The position numbers and the translations under genes are program-made. The notes under the pieces are model-generated. The model saw nothing but the letters and a program-made list of their open reading frames with translations, had not been told where the DNA came from and ran no database searches. Shown here in pieces: positions 24,258 through 34,700 of a DNA stretch of 64,000 nt; the stretch's first letter is position 1, and every line of letters starts with the position of its first letter. Origin of the DNA: Rhizophlyctis rosea. Its lineage: Eukaryota; Chytridiomycota; Chytridiomycetes; Rhizophlyctidales; Rhizophlyctidaceae. The stretch is taken from positions 62,001 to 126,000 of the forward strand of contig JADGJC010000036.1 of the NCBI GenBank assembly GCA_027596075.1, read 5' to 3'.

Positions 24258-26207
24258 TCATTTCATATTTTCTTCTAAATCATTCAATGCTACGCCTATA
24301 TTGGCCCAACCCTCCAGTAATTGTAAACGTTGCGATCGAGCTTCTTCAAGAGAGCTAATCACCACTCCAGAGTGGATAAGGTGATGAATGCGCACTTTCG
24401 CATATTCGATCCGATTCTTGAATCTACTTGAGCATCCCTCGGATTGAATAATGTTTTTAGTAAGGGAAACAAGGTTGCGGAGTAGATTCTGCCCGGTTTG
24501 TACGGCTTGGTCATTTTGGCCTTCGTGTGGGGAAGAGGCTGTGTTGGAAATGTTAACTTAGTTATGTAGAAAACATCGGCCACTTGTGTTAGGATGAAAG
24601 TCACTTACAGGTTTGTTGAGTGTGCGTCCGCATCCCACCTCCGGCAGCTGTGGCGGCGGTTGCGCCGGTCGTGGCTAGTAGGGTCAATGATCTCGTCAAC
24701 CATGTGTGTAGAGGCAGGGGGTGATTGCTTTAATACAATGCAAACATACCTCCGAGGCCGACTGCTCCTAGAAAAGATATGGTAAGCTGAGCGAGTTTCG
24801 AAATTCCGACGCTGTCCGTCGACTGCCGATCACGGGCCATGGCCGCCTGGTATTCATCGATCCGACAGCATACCTTGCTTCGGATATCTCCAAGGCTTCG
24901 TTTGCGCTCAGCCAAATTGCAAAACAGCGTCTCCACGCACTCAGACATGCGATCAAGGCAATGGCAATAGGACATAAGTTTGATCTCGTGGGGGATGTTC
25001 TTCCTTGCACGCGCCAGTGAGCGTATGTCATCGTCAGTCACCTCTTCGAGGGTCGTCCCCATTACGCAGATTGAAGACTTGATTCCATCCCGGGTGAAGT
25101 CCTTCCATCTAACCCATACTTCCTCGAACCTCTCCTTCCAGTCCCGGAAGCTTTAAAAGTCAACTTGCCAATTCTTGTGCTCCTCCCCAAAGCCCAAAAT
25201 GGCTTCGATATCTTTGAATATGGCATGTCCGCAAGGTGGCGTGGTTGTTGCTTGGCCCTCTAAATTACATGGAGTAAGGAAAATAGGTCAGTAACGGATT
25301 GCAAGCAAGTATCTATCTGTTTTCACAGTGTTTTTACCGGAAGATCTCTCCCATCATCAGCGCTCTTGATGAGGATGGTACCCAGAATGCGCCTTTTGGC
25401 CATAGCAGTTTTGATCACCATCCAATCCGAAGTTTGTTCTCTCGGTTGAAGTGCAGTTTCAGCAGGACCGGGTGACGGCGCGGTCGGATTGGTCAGGAGG
25501 TCAAGCTGAACGAGGCCGGCTCGAAGGTTTTTAACGAGTGCATCAATAGCAAGGGACATCTTCTGGTCGTCACGGTACTCTCCGGTTCCGAATTGCACGT
25601 CTACAATGATCACACACATCAGCAGGAAATTCGTTCCAGATGACAGTATACAGGAAGGAAGCATCCGCTTACATAAAAGTCCCGCGGTTATCAACTCAAC
25701 AGCGCCTGACAGAATGTGATCGTACAACCTGACAGGAACCATGACTTTCTCCAGCTTTGCGGCGTACTGGATCTCTCGGCTTCAATTCCGGCTAGCGCAA
25801 TACTTCGCACTGAGGCATGGCACAAATATAGCGCTTGCTGTGACGCCTTCAGCCATCTTCTCATATATGTTGCCAGCCATTTCTTCCCTATCAATCCAGA
25901 TCTGGCGAACGAAGGGACAGCAATGAGGTGAATTGACAGTGACGTCTGCAACCAAAACACGAAAGAAATTCTGACTGCGTACATCTGCGAAACCCCATTG
26001 CCACCAATTCAGCGTACAATCGTTCAACCTCTACTTTATCTGCCCAGCAGTAGGACAACATAGTCTACAAAGAGCTGTAAGTCGAATGAGCAGATACAAA
26101 CAATACCTTCCATCCCAACACACGAGTAATATTTGACGTACATGAAACTCATGATTGGACGGCAGGGCGAGACCGGCTGTTTCTGCAGATGAAGGTTGGG
26201 ACACCAT
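24258..26207 (-). pseudogene. TIR-domain protein gene with two in-frame stops
   Basis: Blocks 26207-26142, 26064-25987, 25901-25673, 25600-25338, 25257-24750, 24674-24609 and 24538-24258 follow one another. After the N-terminal MVSQPSSAETAG comes a TIR domain: TMLSYCWADK, RLYAELVAMGF, IWIDREEMAGN, ASAIFVPCLSAKYCASRN, then REIQYAAKLEKVMVPVRL. Later parts contain DWKERFEEVWVRWKDF, a hydrophobic glycine-rich stretch (FLGAVGLGATTGATAATAAGGG) and a helical C-terminus ending GVALNDLEENMK. Two stops interrupt the frame: TGA at 25784-25782, exactly where TIR domains carry a conserved Cys (NC-xx-E), and TAA at 25155-25153. The junction between 25987 and 25901 also lacks a clean in-phase intron. The other splice sites are intact, so decay is recent, or the stops are assembly errors or read through. 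Full length would be about 500 residues. Confidence 0.7.
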
Positions 26208-27057
26208 TTGCAACGCCGAATGATCGCAGTCAAGAAATTGAAGGTGCAAAAGGCTAGGGTGGTAACGAAGCACACGGCCCACCCTTCAATTCAAAAGCTC
26301 AGGAGAGTGTCTACACCACAAGGTGCCACAAAGTGTGCAAGAGTTCCCTCGAACAAGTGCAAGGATGGGGCATGGTGATTGTGCCACCACTAAGGACATT
26401 TGATCGGTGCACAAACTGAACAGAGAGGGCCCAGACCGCAGCTGGGCGGCTGGAACACACAGGCAACTGGAAAGATCCTCTGTTCGACGCAGAGGAGGCA
26501 GCACCCATGAGATATCAATACACTCTTTTTGGGTTCCTTTTATGTTAGTCTTTCAATCTAGCTTGCCAATTGTTTTCAGGCCGCTCGGCCCAAGCAACAC
26601 TCTAGTCAGCTCATCAAGCGCTGCCATGCATTGTATGAATACATAAACAGCGCAATTCCGATTCCATGCAACAGCCGATTTCGCCGCGTGGGTGTTGATT
26701 TTTCGTTTTCACTCTTGACTTATGAACTTCTTCAAGAGACAGCATTGCACAAAGCGTCAAATCAGAGCGCCAGTTCGCCCATACACCCTGCTGTGCTCTC
26801 CGCGCCTGTGTCAAATCGATTGCTAAACGATAGTTACAACTTGCATCTGGGCAATGCTGTTCATGTTAATGAAAGTGCCAGACCCGTGGCGTTTATACTG
26901 ATTGTGCCACATTGCGCCTCCAAGCCACGTGGAACAACTCACCCCGAATTGCCTTCTGGTTCACTGAGTTCAGGTCAGGTTCACCCTAACTTACCTACTT
27001 TGGACGGTTTCGTCTTATTACTACCGTTGCATACGAAAGACTTCAACTTGCGTTAAA
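26208..27057. other. Intergenic region between divergent genes
   Basis: Separates the minus-strand TIR locus from plus-strand COA3. An open frame near 26631-27056 runs into the COA3 start but has no recognisable content. Confidence 0.4.
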
Positions 27058-27835
27058 ATGTCCAAGTTCTCCGCACGCAGCTGGTTCTCGGAGGCCGTTC
27101 CTCCACCACTTCCACCAAAGGAAGTCCCAATGGTGCAAACTCACCCACTCGACTTTCACCAAGTCCGTTCCCTCGTTTTTGTGCTTTCTGCGGCACCAGG
27201 TGATCTCTAACCGTGGGAATTCTTCCAGATGACCGTGAGCGAAGCATACCGCAACTACAATCGCCTTGCCAAACAGCTCAAACCAGAACAACTGCAAGCG
27301 CTCAAACTCAACATTATGCGACCATACAGATATAAGAATGCTATGCTTGCGGGGGGGTTGTTGGTCGGAGTGATGAGTTTGTGTGAGTATGAGAATTGCG
27401 GTGTATCTCAGGAATTTGAGCGAGGGGAGAGGCGGCAGAATTGAGGGAAGAAGCTTATGAACAGCTCTATATTTGCAATGCGGCTGGCAAAGAAGTGTCG
27501 TTCACGCCCGCCCTCTGAGGTCCAGGGAGTAGGGTCGGTATCTAGGAGGGTCAAAGCTCACCTCAGGTACCGAAACTCCCTATCCCTCAAATCATCTGAC
27601 CTTTTGTTAAAGTGAGAAGAGGATCATGATTTGGAGGGAAGATGTGCAGTCTCAACAAATGAGCTTTGGATTGAGTGGAGTAGAAATATGTTTGGATACC
27701 GCAGTACATCTCACATGCCGTTCCCACCCTGCAGTTGCCTTCTCAGCATATAAATCCAAAAAAGACGACTTCGACAGCATCCCCATGCCTCCTCCACCTT
27801 CAGCCGGACCTGTAGCAGGACCTAACGCTCAGTAG
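27058..27835 (+). CDS. COA3: Cytochrome c oxidase assembly factor 3 (COA3/CCDC56 family)
   Basis: Exons 27058-27132, 27229-27382 and 27735-27835 give 109 residues. The conserved core reads SEAYRNYNRLAKQL, RPYRYKNAMLAGGLLVGVMSL, then FAFSAYKSKKDDFDSIP. This is the short matrix segment, single membrane span and intermembrane-space tail of Coa3. The family holds Cox1 with Mss51/Cox14 in the mitochondrial inner membrane during complex IV assembly and Cox1 translation control. The last exon was placed at the acceptor at 27733-27734 because it completes the membrane helix. The tail PMPPPPSAGPVAGPNAQ is proline-rich. The second intron, about 350 nt, is the longest in the gene. Confidence 0.83.
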
Positions 27836-28522
27836 TTCGCCCTTCGCACACATTTTTATCTTCACACTTCGCTGTATCATACTTCCAACATATCAAATTA
27901 TTATATGAATGTAGACTTGTCTTTTTTTTTTTTGCAAACTCATCTGTCATTATTGCTAGTTTTTTTTGGTGGGTGGAGTAGATGTGGCGACGAATGAGTC
28001 TGGTCCCAAGTCCTGACTTTTTGGGAGATCTTACCAGCATGAGAAGTTACGCGGATAGTCGCCTAACTAAAACTAAATGTTCATAATCTTTTTACGATCT
28101 GACCTTGGTGCATGTTACAAGATGTACAAGATGTTATTGTATCAAAAGAACCACGTTGCAGTCTCAACAAGCATGGTGGCTTCTTTGCGCCCTTCTTGTC
28201 TTACCGGAGGTGATGGGCGTGACGGAAAGGCAGATTGAATCCTGCCAGAGTCTTGTCCTACTGTTTCAGCTTCCAGAAAGATTTCGGCCCAATCAATCGC
28301 TGCCCCGCATCAACTCTACACGTCGCCAGCTGGGGGGAGTGAGAGATACCCATTTCACTGCTTGCCTCTCACGTAGCAAACCATTCAACTTACAGTTACA
28401 AACATGGCGGACAGCACTCTGTGGATCAACTAAAGAGAATGAACGACATCATCAAAGAGGACCTGCGGTGAGCTTGCTTGCACACTTGCACACTTACTTG
28501 GAGCTGCTTTGTGTCCGTCGGA

Positions 28523-28548
28523 ATGCGTCATGCGTCATGCGTCATGCG
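28523..28548. repeat. ATGCGTC tandem repeat, 3.7 copies
   Basis: Three perfect 7-bp units and a partial fourth. A small non-coding microsatellite. Confidence 0.85.
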
Positions 28549-28911
28549 GACCAAGCAGTACGTAAACAGGACCGGGTTACAAGCATACAAGGCCGGGATA
28601 CAAGCAGATTAAACTAGTCTAAGCAAGTCAAGCGCATGAATGTGCATGAATATGTGCTTGAATTAGGGCTGGGAAAAGGTCCCATCCCATGTCCGACTAG
28701 ATGGTGGCGTAAGTGTGGCACAGTGGTTTGCCTTGCATGGTGACAGCACCACCAACTTTCGTGGTATCCCAATCCCCTAATTCCATCCCACCCACCCGGC
28801 CCCGGCCGTGCTGGAAGCAGATGGGCCACTTAGGGCATGGGTAGAACTGGCCCAACGCCCAGTCCCATGGGCGACACCTCTTAGATGAATGTGCTTGCCG
28901 CCAGAGGTACA

Positions 28912-28918
28912 TATAAAA
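28912..28918 (+). promoter_or_regulatory. Possible TATA box
   Basis: TATAAAA about 175 nt upstream of the start codon of the small membrane/secreted protein at 29094. Confidence 0.35.
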
Positions 28919-29093
28919 AGTTATAAAGGTTCGTCGCTCCAACAGCGGCAAACATCGTCATCCACTAGCCGACCGGGTCCCCACTGCTCCTACTGTCAAA
29001 AATCTGCGCGGGTTCAAACTCTCCCCGGCACTAGTTACCCCACTCACTTCAATCACTTCCCATCACCCTTTGGATAACTCATCAAAACTTAAC

Positions 29094-29608
29094 ATGTTGC
29101 TCCTCACTTTCCTCATCGCCATCGTTGCCATCTTCGGCTTGTTGCAAATCGGGTCTGCCATCGCTTCCCCTGACTACAATGGGGACAATAAGGTGAAATA
29201 TTCTCTCTGCGTTACCTTCCCGCCGCGGATTAGTCTGACTTCTGATATTTCTACCACATTCTACAATTTGTGCAGCCTCACGATGACTACCACCAAACCC
29301 TTCCCGAGAAGATTCCTCCGGCCTATAGGAGTCACCCTCGCTATACACCTCCCGGGCGCCAGGGAGATCCCGCAGCAGGTGCGCGATTCTTCCCGTCAGT
29401 CCTGTCAGACCATTTCGGCATTTGACAATTAACACTAATAAACTGCACCCACCCCCTTTCAGAAGGATGCGGCAACCTCTGTGAGGCATGTCCCACCCAG
29501 CAGGCCTGCGAAGCCCCTCCCCGCCGGGAACGGTGTGTATGGACTCCTAGGGGTGGGTGCGTCTCTCAGCGCGGAGGGCTTGGTGGTGGACCTGCTCGAC
29601 GTCGTTAG
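29094..29608 (+). CDS. Small cysteine-containing secreted or membrane-anchored protein
   Basis: Exons 29094-29192, 29276-29378 and 29463-29608 give 115 residues with matching phases. The N-terminus MLLLTFLIAIVAIFGLLQIG is a strong hydrophobic helix that could be a signal peptide (cleavage near SAIA-SP) or an anchor. The middle is His/Tyr/Pro-rich (HDDYHQTLPEKIPPAYRS). The third exon contains CGNLCEACPTQQACE and two more cysteines before a Gly/Arg tail. It has no recognised family. A TATA-like element lies upstream. Its architecture resembles small secreted cysteine-rich proteins, but no role is inferred. Confidence 0.55.
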
Positions 29609-30496
29609 GTTTTGACGGGATTGAGTCATTTTCCGCCTGTTTATTAGCTATACTACTGTCTGTATTAGCTGTACTACTGTCCGTATTATCCTTTGAACTA
29701 GTGTGATGTGGAACGCGGAGCTTGGGAGGTGCTGCGGTTTGGTTTATAAATATATTGACATTTTGGGATTTGGTGGGTCTGGACCTCTTCTTGGCCCGCC
29801 GTTTGTTGGACATTCCTCCGACAGTGAGCGAAGTCCCATTCATCCAAATTCGTTGCCAAATGTCTATATATCAAGTCTTCTAGCACTCGCTGCATCAGGA
29901 CTCTGACGCTTCAAAATGGCGGAATTTGGATTTCAAGCTTTGATTACAGATTGCACCAAAAATTTTGCGAACGCGCCATCATCATTTGATATACCGGCAT
30001 GGCTGACATTCAAGCTTCGCTCCACTGGCAATTTACATTCGTAAAAGCTCCTACCCGCGATGTATTCGCACAGCCTGCCAATCCAGTCACACGCTCATCA
30101 ACAAGGGGCTCTTTACCATTGGCCTGTCATCACGCCACAGAGGCCTTGTCTGCCGAATGGACCGCCCTTGCAACATCACCAGAATGGACAGGTGCAACCA
30201 AATCAACAAGGCAGAGAATGTACCCGTATCCCGCTTCTCGGTGGGCCGCCACAATGTGAAGTCAACAACGCCGCGCTATCGATTACTTTTAGCTTTCAAC
30301 CTATAGCTTCACATACTAATGTTCAGAGGCTTCGTAAGTGGGGTGCATTGATTCCGCTACAAAACGAGCAAGTTCGATCATTGACTTGTGTTGTAGTTGT
30401 CTGGTTGGGAATGATGGCAGTGTCCACTTGCTATGAAACAGCGGGTATCCATGGCAGCTGCACATCAAGCTTGAACTCGAAACGTCACCACTGTAC
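29609..30496. other. Intergenic region, no supported gene
   Basis: No frame with recognisable motifs. A GTAAGT directly after the apparent stop of the next minus-strand gene means one of its exons could lie here. Confidence 0.35.
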
Positions 30497-30973
30497 TTAC
30501 TGTTGAAGGAATGGCAAAAATGATAGCGATGTGCCTATCGACGTATATGCCAACCTCAACCTTAACCCACTATCTTTCCACCATTGAAGAACTTCCACAT
30601 GCGCCATCTTGCTTGCCCCATCAAAAGATCTCGGCGTATACTGCAGTGGCAGACCACTGTGGTACCACCACTCAAGAACGTTGAGGTGTTCCATTTGACT
30701 GGCGCTGTCCATTGCGTCTTCCGAGTAAGACAGAATGCGAGATTTTTTGCGGGCTTGCCAGTCCTTCCACCACTGCAGCAACTCAATTTGCCCCTTCTTG
30801 GATGCGGGGTACATAGATGCGGTGCGGAGGAAAAGGATGGTGGCATCTCGTAGGCCCGGATATGTGTATTTGACAGCAAGCAGGACGCCTATGCGGAAGG
30901 TGACTCTGAGTTCAACGAGGTGACTATACAGAAGAATTGTGTGAATAAGTTGGAGAGGAAGTGTTAGGGCCAT
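30497..30973 (-). CDS. Ankyrin-like tandem-repeat protein (short or partial)
   Basis: The 158-residue frame from ATG at 30973 contains three consecutive units of the type VLxWWxxSGL separated by xxASxxGHV-like helices: GQIELLQWWKDW, HLNVLEWWYHSGLPL and HVEVLQWWKDSGLRL. Such ankyrin-related repeats are common in large families of chytrids and amoebae and probably serve as protein-binding scaffolds. The first 55 residues are helical and hydrophobic. The stop sits inside CAG-TAAGTAC, a good splice donor, so more repeats may be encoded in a further exon. The copy is short compared with usual multi-repeat members and may be a fragment. Confidence 0.5.
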   Translation of the reverse strand: MALTLPLQLIHTILLYSHLVELRVTFRIGVLLAVKYTYPGLRDATILFLRTASMYPASKKGQIELLQWWKDWQARKKSRILSYSEDAMDSASQMEHLNVLEWWYHSGLPLQYTPRSFDGASKMAHVEVLQWWKDSGLRLRLAYTSIGTSLSFLPFLQQ

Positions 30974-31240
30974 GACGAGAGTTCTGTTGAAACGTATTTG
31001 CAAAGTGAGGTAGACTTGAAGCAAGTGCCCTGAAGATTTGGTCTTGACCTTTTGAAAATGACGTACCAGATGTAGAATGGGTTGGTGGGGAGGAGGGAGG
31101 GAGAAAGGACCGTATGTGATGGTCCGAGGTGGTATTACAGCAAGGCCCATCGAGGGCCAGCCACCCAGCCAAGCCCCATCCATCCAGCCCAAATCCTTCC
31201 GTTTATGGAAGGTATGGCAAAAACTTGTGTCACTACTCAG

Positions 31241-31341
31241 TGCCCTGGGGAGTAGTGTAGTTGGTAAACGCGGCATACAATAACCTTCAACACCCGCGCA
31301 CAAATAACCTCTGGTTGGGTGTTCGATCCTCGGATCGGGCA
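31241..31341 (+). ncRNA. tRNA-like sequence, probably degenerate
   Basis: A perfect box A (TAGTGTAGTTGG) is followed about 65 nt later by a box B-like GTTCGATCC. The ends can partly pair (GCCC with GGGC). An anticodon-type stem GCGG/CCGC encloses a 20-nt loop. The T-stem pairs poorly, so this is a tRNA pseudogene or tRNA-derived repeat rather than a functional tRNA. Confidence 0.3.
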
Positions 31342-31731
31342 TCTTTCACACCCCAGCATTGGGCGGCCGCCTTGATGACCCCATCACATACTGAAAAGTA
31401 TGGGTTGGAGTCGCCCTTTTGCTGATGCTGCCTATTTTGCATCAGGGCCCTGTGATAGTTGTCATCATTCTTAGACAGTTTCTCATCTATTATGCGGGAA
31501 ATAATTACTGGACGAAGTGTTTCGGACCCCGATGACTGTTCACATTGTGGCCTCAATAATTTAGACAGTTAATTTAGTTGAGATGGATTTCCTCCACACC
31601 AAGAAACATTTCGTTTCAAAGATGCATATTCAGTGCTGGATTTCCGTCTCGTCAAGCATGTGAACATCTCTAACAACTGAACAATGAACGTCCTCCAATG
31701 GGTATTACACTTATAACGAGATGGAATGATA

Positions 31732-34700
31732 TTACACACGCGGCGTCCGTTCTGGCGACTGCCGAATCCAACTCTCATCCTCCTCAAATGTCACATTCCC
31801 TCGGTTCGGCGTCCCCATAGCCGTTAATGCACCCGGTTGATCCATGACCCGTCTGCTAGGCGTAGACATAAACGCCATTCCTTCCCTTCGTCCCCTCTCA
31901 TGTACATCATACCTTCCACCCACACCTTCAGACATTCCCCGCCGGAACGCCGCAAAATCTGGTAGTGGCAAGCCGGATAGTGAGTCGTAGGCGGTGGCCG
32001 AGGAGGAGGGCGGTACACTGAGAAAGCAGCATGAAAGGAAATCAACTGCTGTGCAAGACTGCCTGCTCAGGTTAATTCTGCCAAAAGCTTACCTAGATGT
32101 ATATCCACCTCTCCCACCCCCACCAGCAACACCACTCAAAACACCAACCCAAGCATCAAAAACCCTCCTCTTCAAGGCCGTCTCCGCCCACGAATCCGCA
32201 AAAATCTGCTTCCTCCCAGCCTCAAACCGTCTCTTTCTCCACTCCCTCCTCCACACCCCCCACGCACCCCCAACCACTCTCTTCTTCAAAAGCACATCCT
32301 TCATCTCGTTCAACCTCGCGACCCTATCCGCCTCACTCTCCACCGGTTCATCAGCTTTTATTCGTCGCTTCGCGTCGGCCCATCGTCGCCATTCTCCAAA
32401 GGCGCGGCGGAGGTGGTTGTGATTGCTTTGTTGTGCTACTGATCTTAGGAGCTCTAGATGGTGGACGAAACACAATGACTCAACTGTAAGTTCTGATACT
32501 AGCACTGTCCAAAGCGCACGAGCAGCATACCTTCTCTTGCTCTCACACCATCAACCCATCGCTTCATCGCCTTCCCCAAAATCGCCTTCCGGACCAATGC
32601 TTTGGTCCCTGCCCACGCACGCCATCGAACAAATACCTGAGCCAACAAAACAACAGTCCGGTCATTACAATTCCATGAATCTGAAACTCCTCAACATGAA
32701 AGACTCATCAAACATCCAAACTTACCAGCCGATTCATCCTCATCTGTCTCCCCTCCTTAACCCGCTCCGAAAGTCTCTTCCTCCACATTCTCCAAAACAC
32801 TTTGCAAAGGCGGCTGTCTCGAACGCTCACGAGAGCCCTCGCCCGTGCGTCGGTCAACGCCTACGACAGAATTGAAGGATATTCTTCAATGCTAAGCCCT
32901 TCCCTATGCAAGCTCGTTAATGAAACAAAACAAGCAAAAAACACAAACCTTCTGCTCAACAGCACACTCCCTCCACAACCTCACCGCCCGTTGCAACGCA
33001 TTCCTCCTCGCTACCTCCACCACCATTCTCACTTTATTCAAATTCTCCTTCCAAAGGCGGAACATCTTCCCCAGCACTACAAGCTGTCTTGCTCGTCCCG
33101 GTTCTTCAACGTGATGGAATGGTCGGACCCATCTTGCATTCCTTTCCAAAATCCGTCGAGCCAAGACATTGCTGGCCTGTTCCAGATCCTTTGTTTTCCG
33201 GGTCGCGTTCCGCCATGCTGTAATATATGCGTTTGTGTAGGTCAATATGAAAAAAGAATTCCCGGCCAACTTTCAAAGAGCATACCAGCAAAAAATACCC
33301 GCAACTCCCGCTTCTGACCACTTCTCAAAACACCTTCCAAAGCTTCAGCCCTCCTTCTGATCATCTCTCTCCTGAATATCTCCCCAATCCACCTCATTGA
33401 CCACCTCCGGAGTGTCCTCCGCCGCAAAACATTCTCTATCCTCGATAATCTCCTTCTCCTCTCCACCACCCTTCTCAACCCATCCACCACCTTCTTCTTC
33501 ACCCACATCTCTCTAAATTCTCCCGCCATCCTCATCCGTTCCCGCTCCACCACACGCTCCCCAACCGCCCTTACCCACGCCACAAACACCCTCCCAATCC
33601 TCATCCTCCTCACCCCCTCCTCAGCCTCCAACCTCTCCTCCCTCCGCCGCCTAAGCCCCTCCAAAAACCCACCAAACGCCACCCGTAAAACCCTCTTCTC
33701 CCTCCACCCCTCAATAAACCTCACAACCTCCTCCTCAACCCTCCTCTCCCCCATCACCTCCTTCCTAACCATCCAAATCCCAAACCACCTCTCCATCACA
33801 TTCCACCTCCAAACAACCTCAGCCCCACTCTCCATCCTCCTCACACCATCAAGTCTAGCCTTCCAAACTCGAACAGCCCATCCGACCAAAATCGCCCTCC
33901 GCCACGTCTCGGCATCCTCCATCTCGCCCTGCCGCCGTCGAAGAACCGACACCCATTGCAAGACGGCGCCACGCACTAAACGTGCGTTCCAGAGCGCCCT
34001 CATTTGGGAAGCGAGTCTGGCTAGTTTGACCATTTCCCAGAACTTTTGCCTCCATCTCTTTATGAACCGGTATTTGAGATGCGCAATGTGAATCGCGTCG
34101 GCGCGTTGGAGATCCACTTTACGGCGCTCGGCGAACGTATGCCAGTGGTTGAAGAGAGTGGTGAGAGTGTCAGCTGGCGGCTTTCGATTTGGAGACGGTT
34201 TGGGTTGCAATGCTCGAGACGGTGAGGAGGAAGGTCGAGGTGGCGGCTGAGGTTCAGCCTGGTACAAAAACTGTGGACGGGTGGATTGAAGGACGCGTTC
34301 GAGTGGGTTCATCCGGAGATATTCGCTTGGATTACCCTCAAACTGTAAATTCGATGTATTAGTCATCGGTTTCGCACAGCTGCCAAGATAAACTCGCCAA
34401 AGTCTATATCCTACCGAGATCTTTTCATATGTGGCCCTCACAATCTTTGTCATTGCAAGATCACCTCCATTCGAAACCTCACTAACAATGCTGTTGTGGC
34501 GATACGTCAACACCAATGAGTATTTGCCAACATCACTTTGTGACTCCTACCTCTCATCCCCTCCTCCAAACGACCGATGTCTATACCTCCACATCCATCG
34601 ATAGAACACCACCCCTTCCACTCGCCTCCTCCACAATTGTCCAGATAAACCATCATAATACGCATCCCAGTACTGCTCACGCCACACATGCCAGCATCGG

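Larger units (their letters stand above)
27836..29093. other. Intergenic region with short tandem repeat
   Basis: Downstream of COA3. It holds a 7-bp tandem repeat and the likely promoter of the following small gene. No supported coding frame. Confidence 0.4.
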
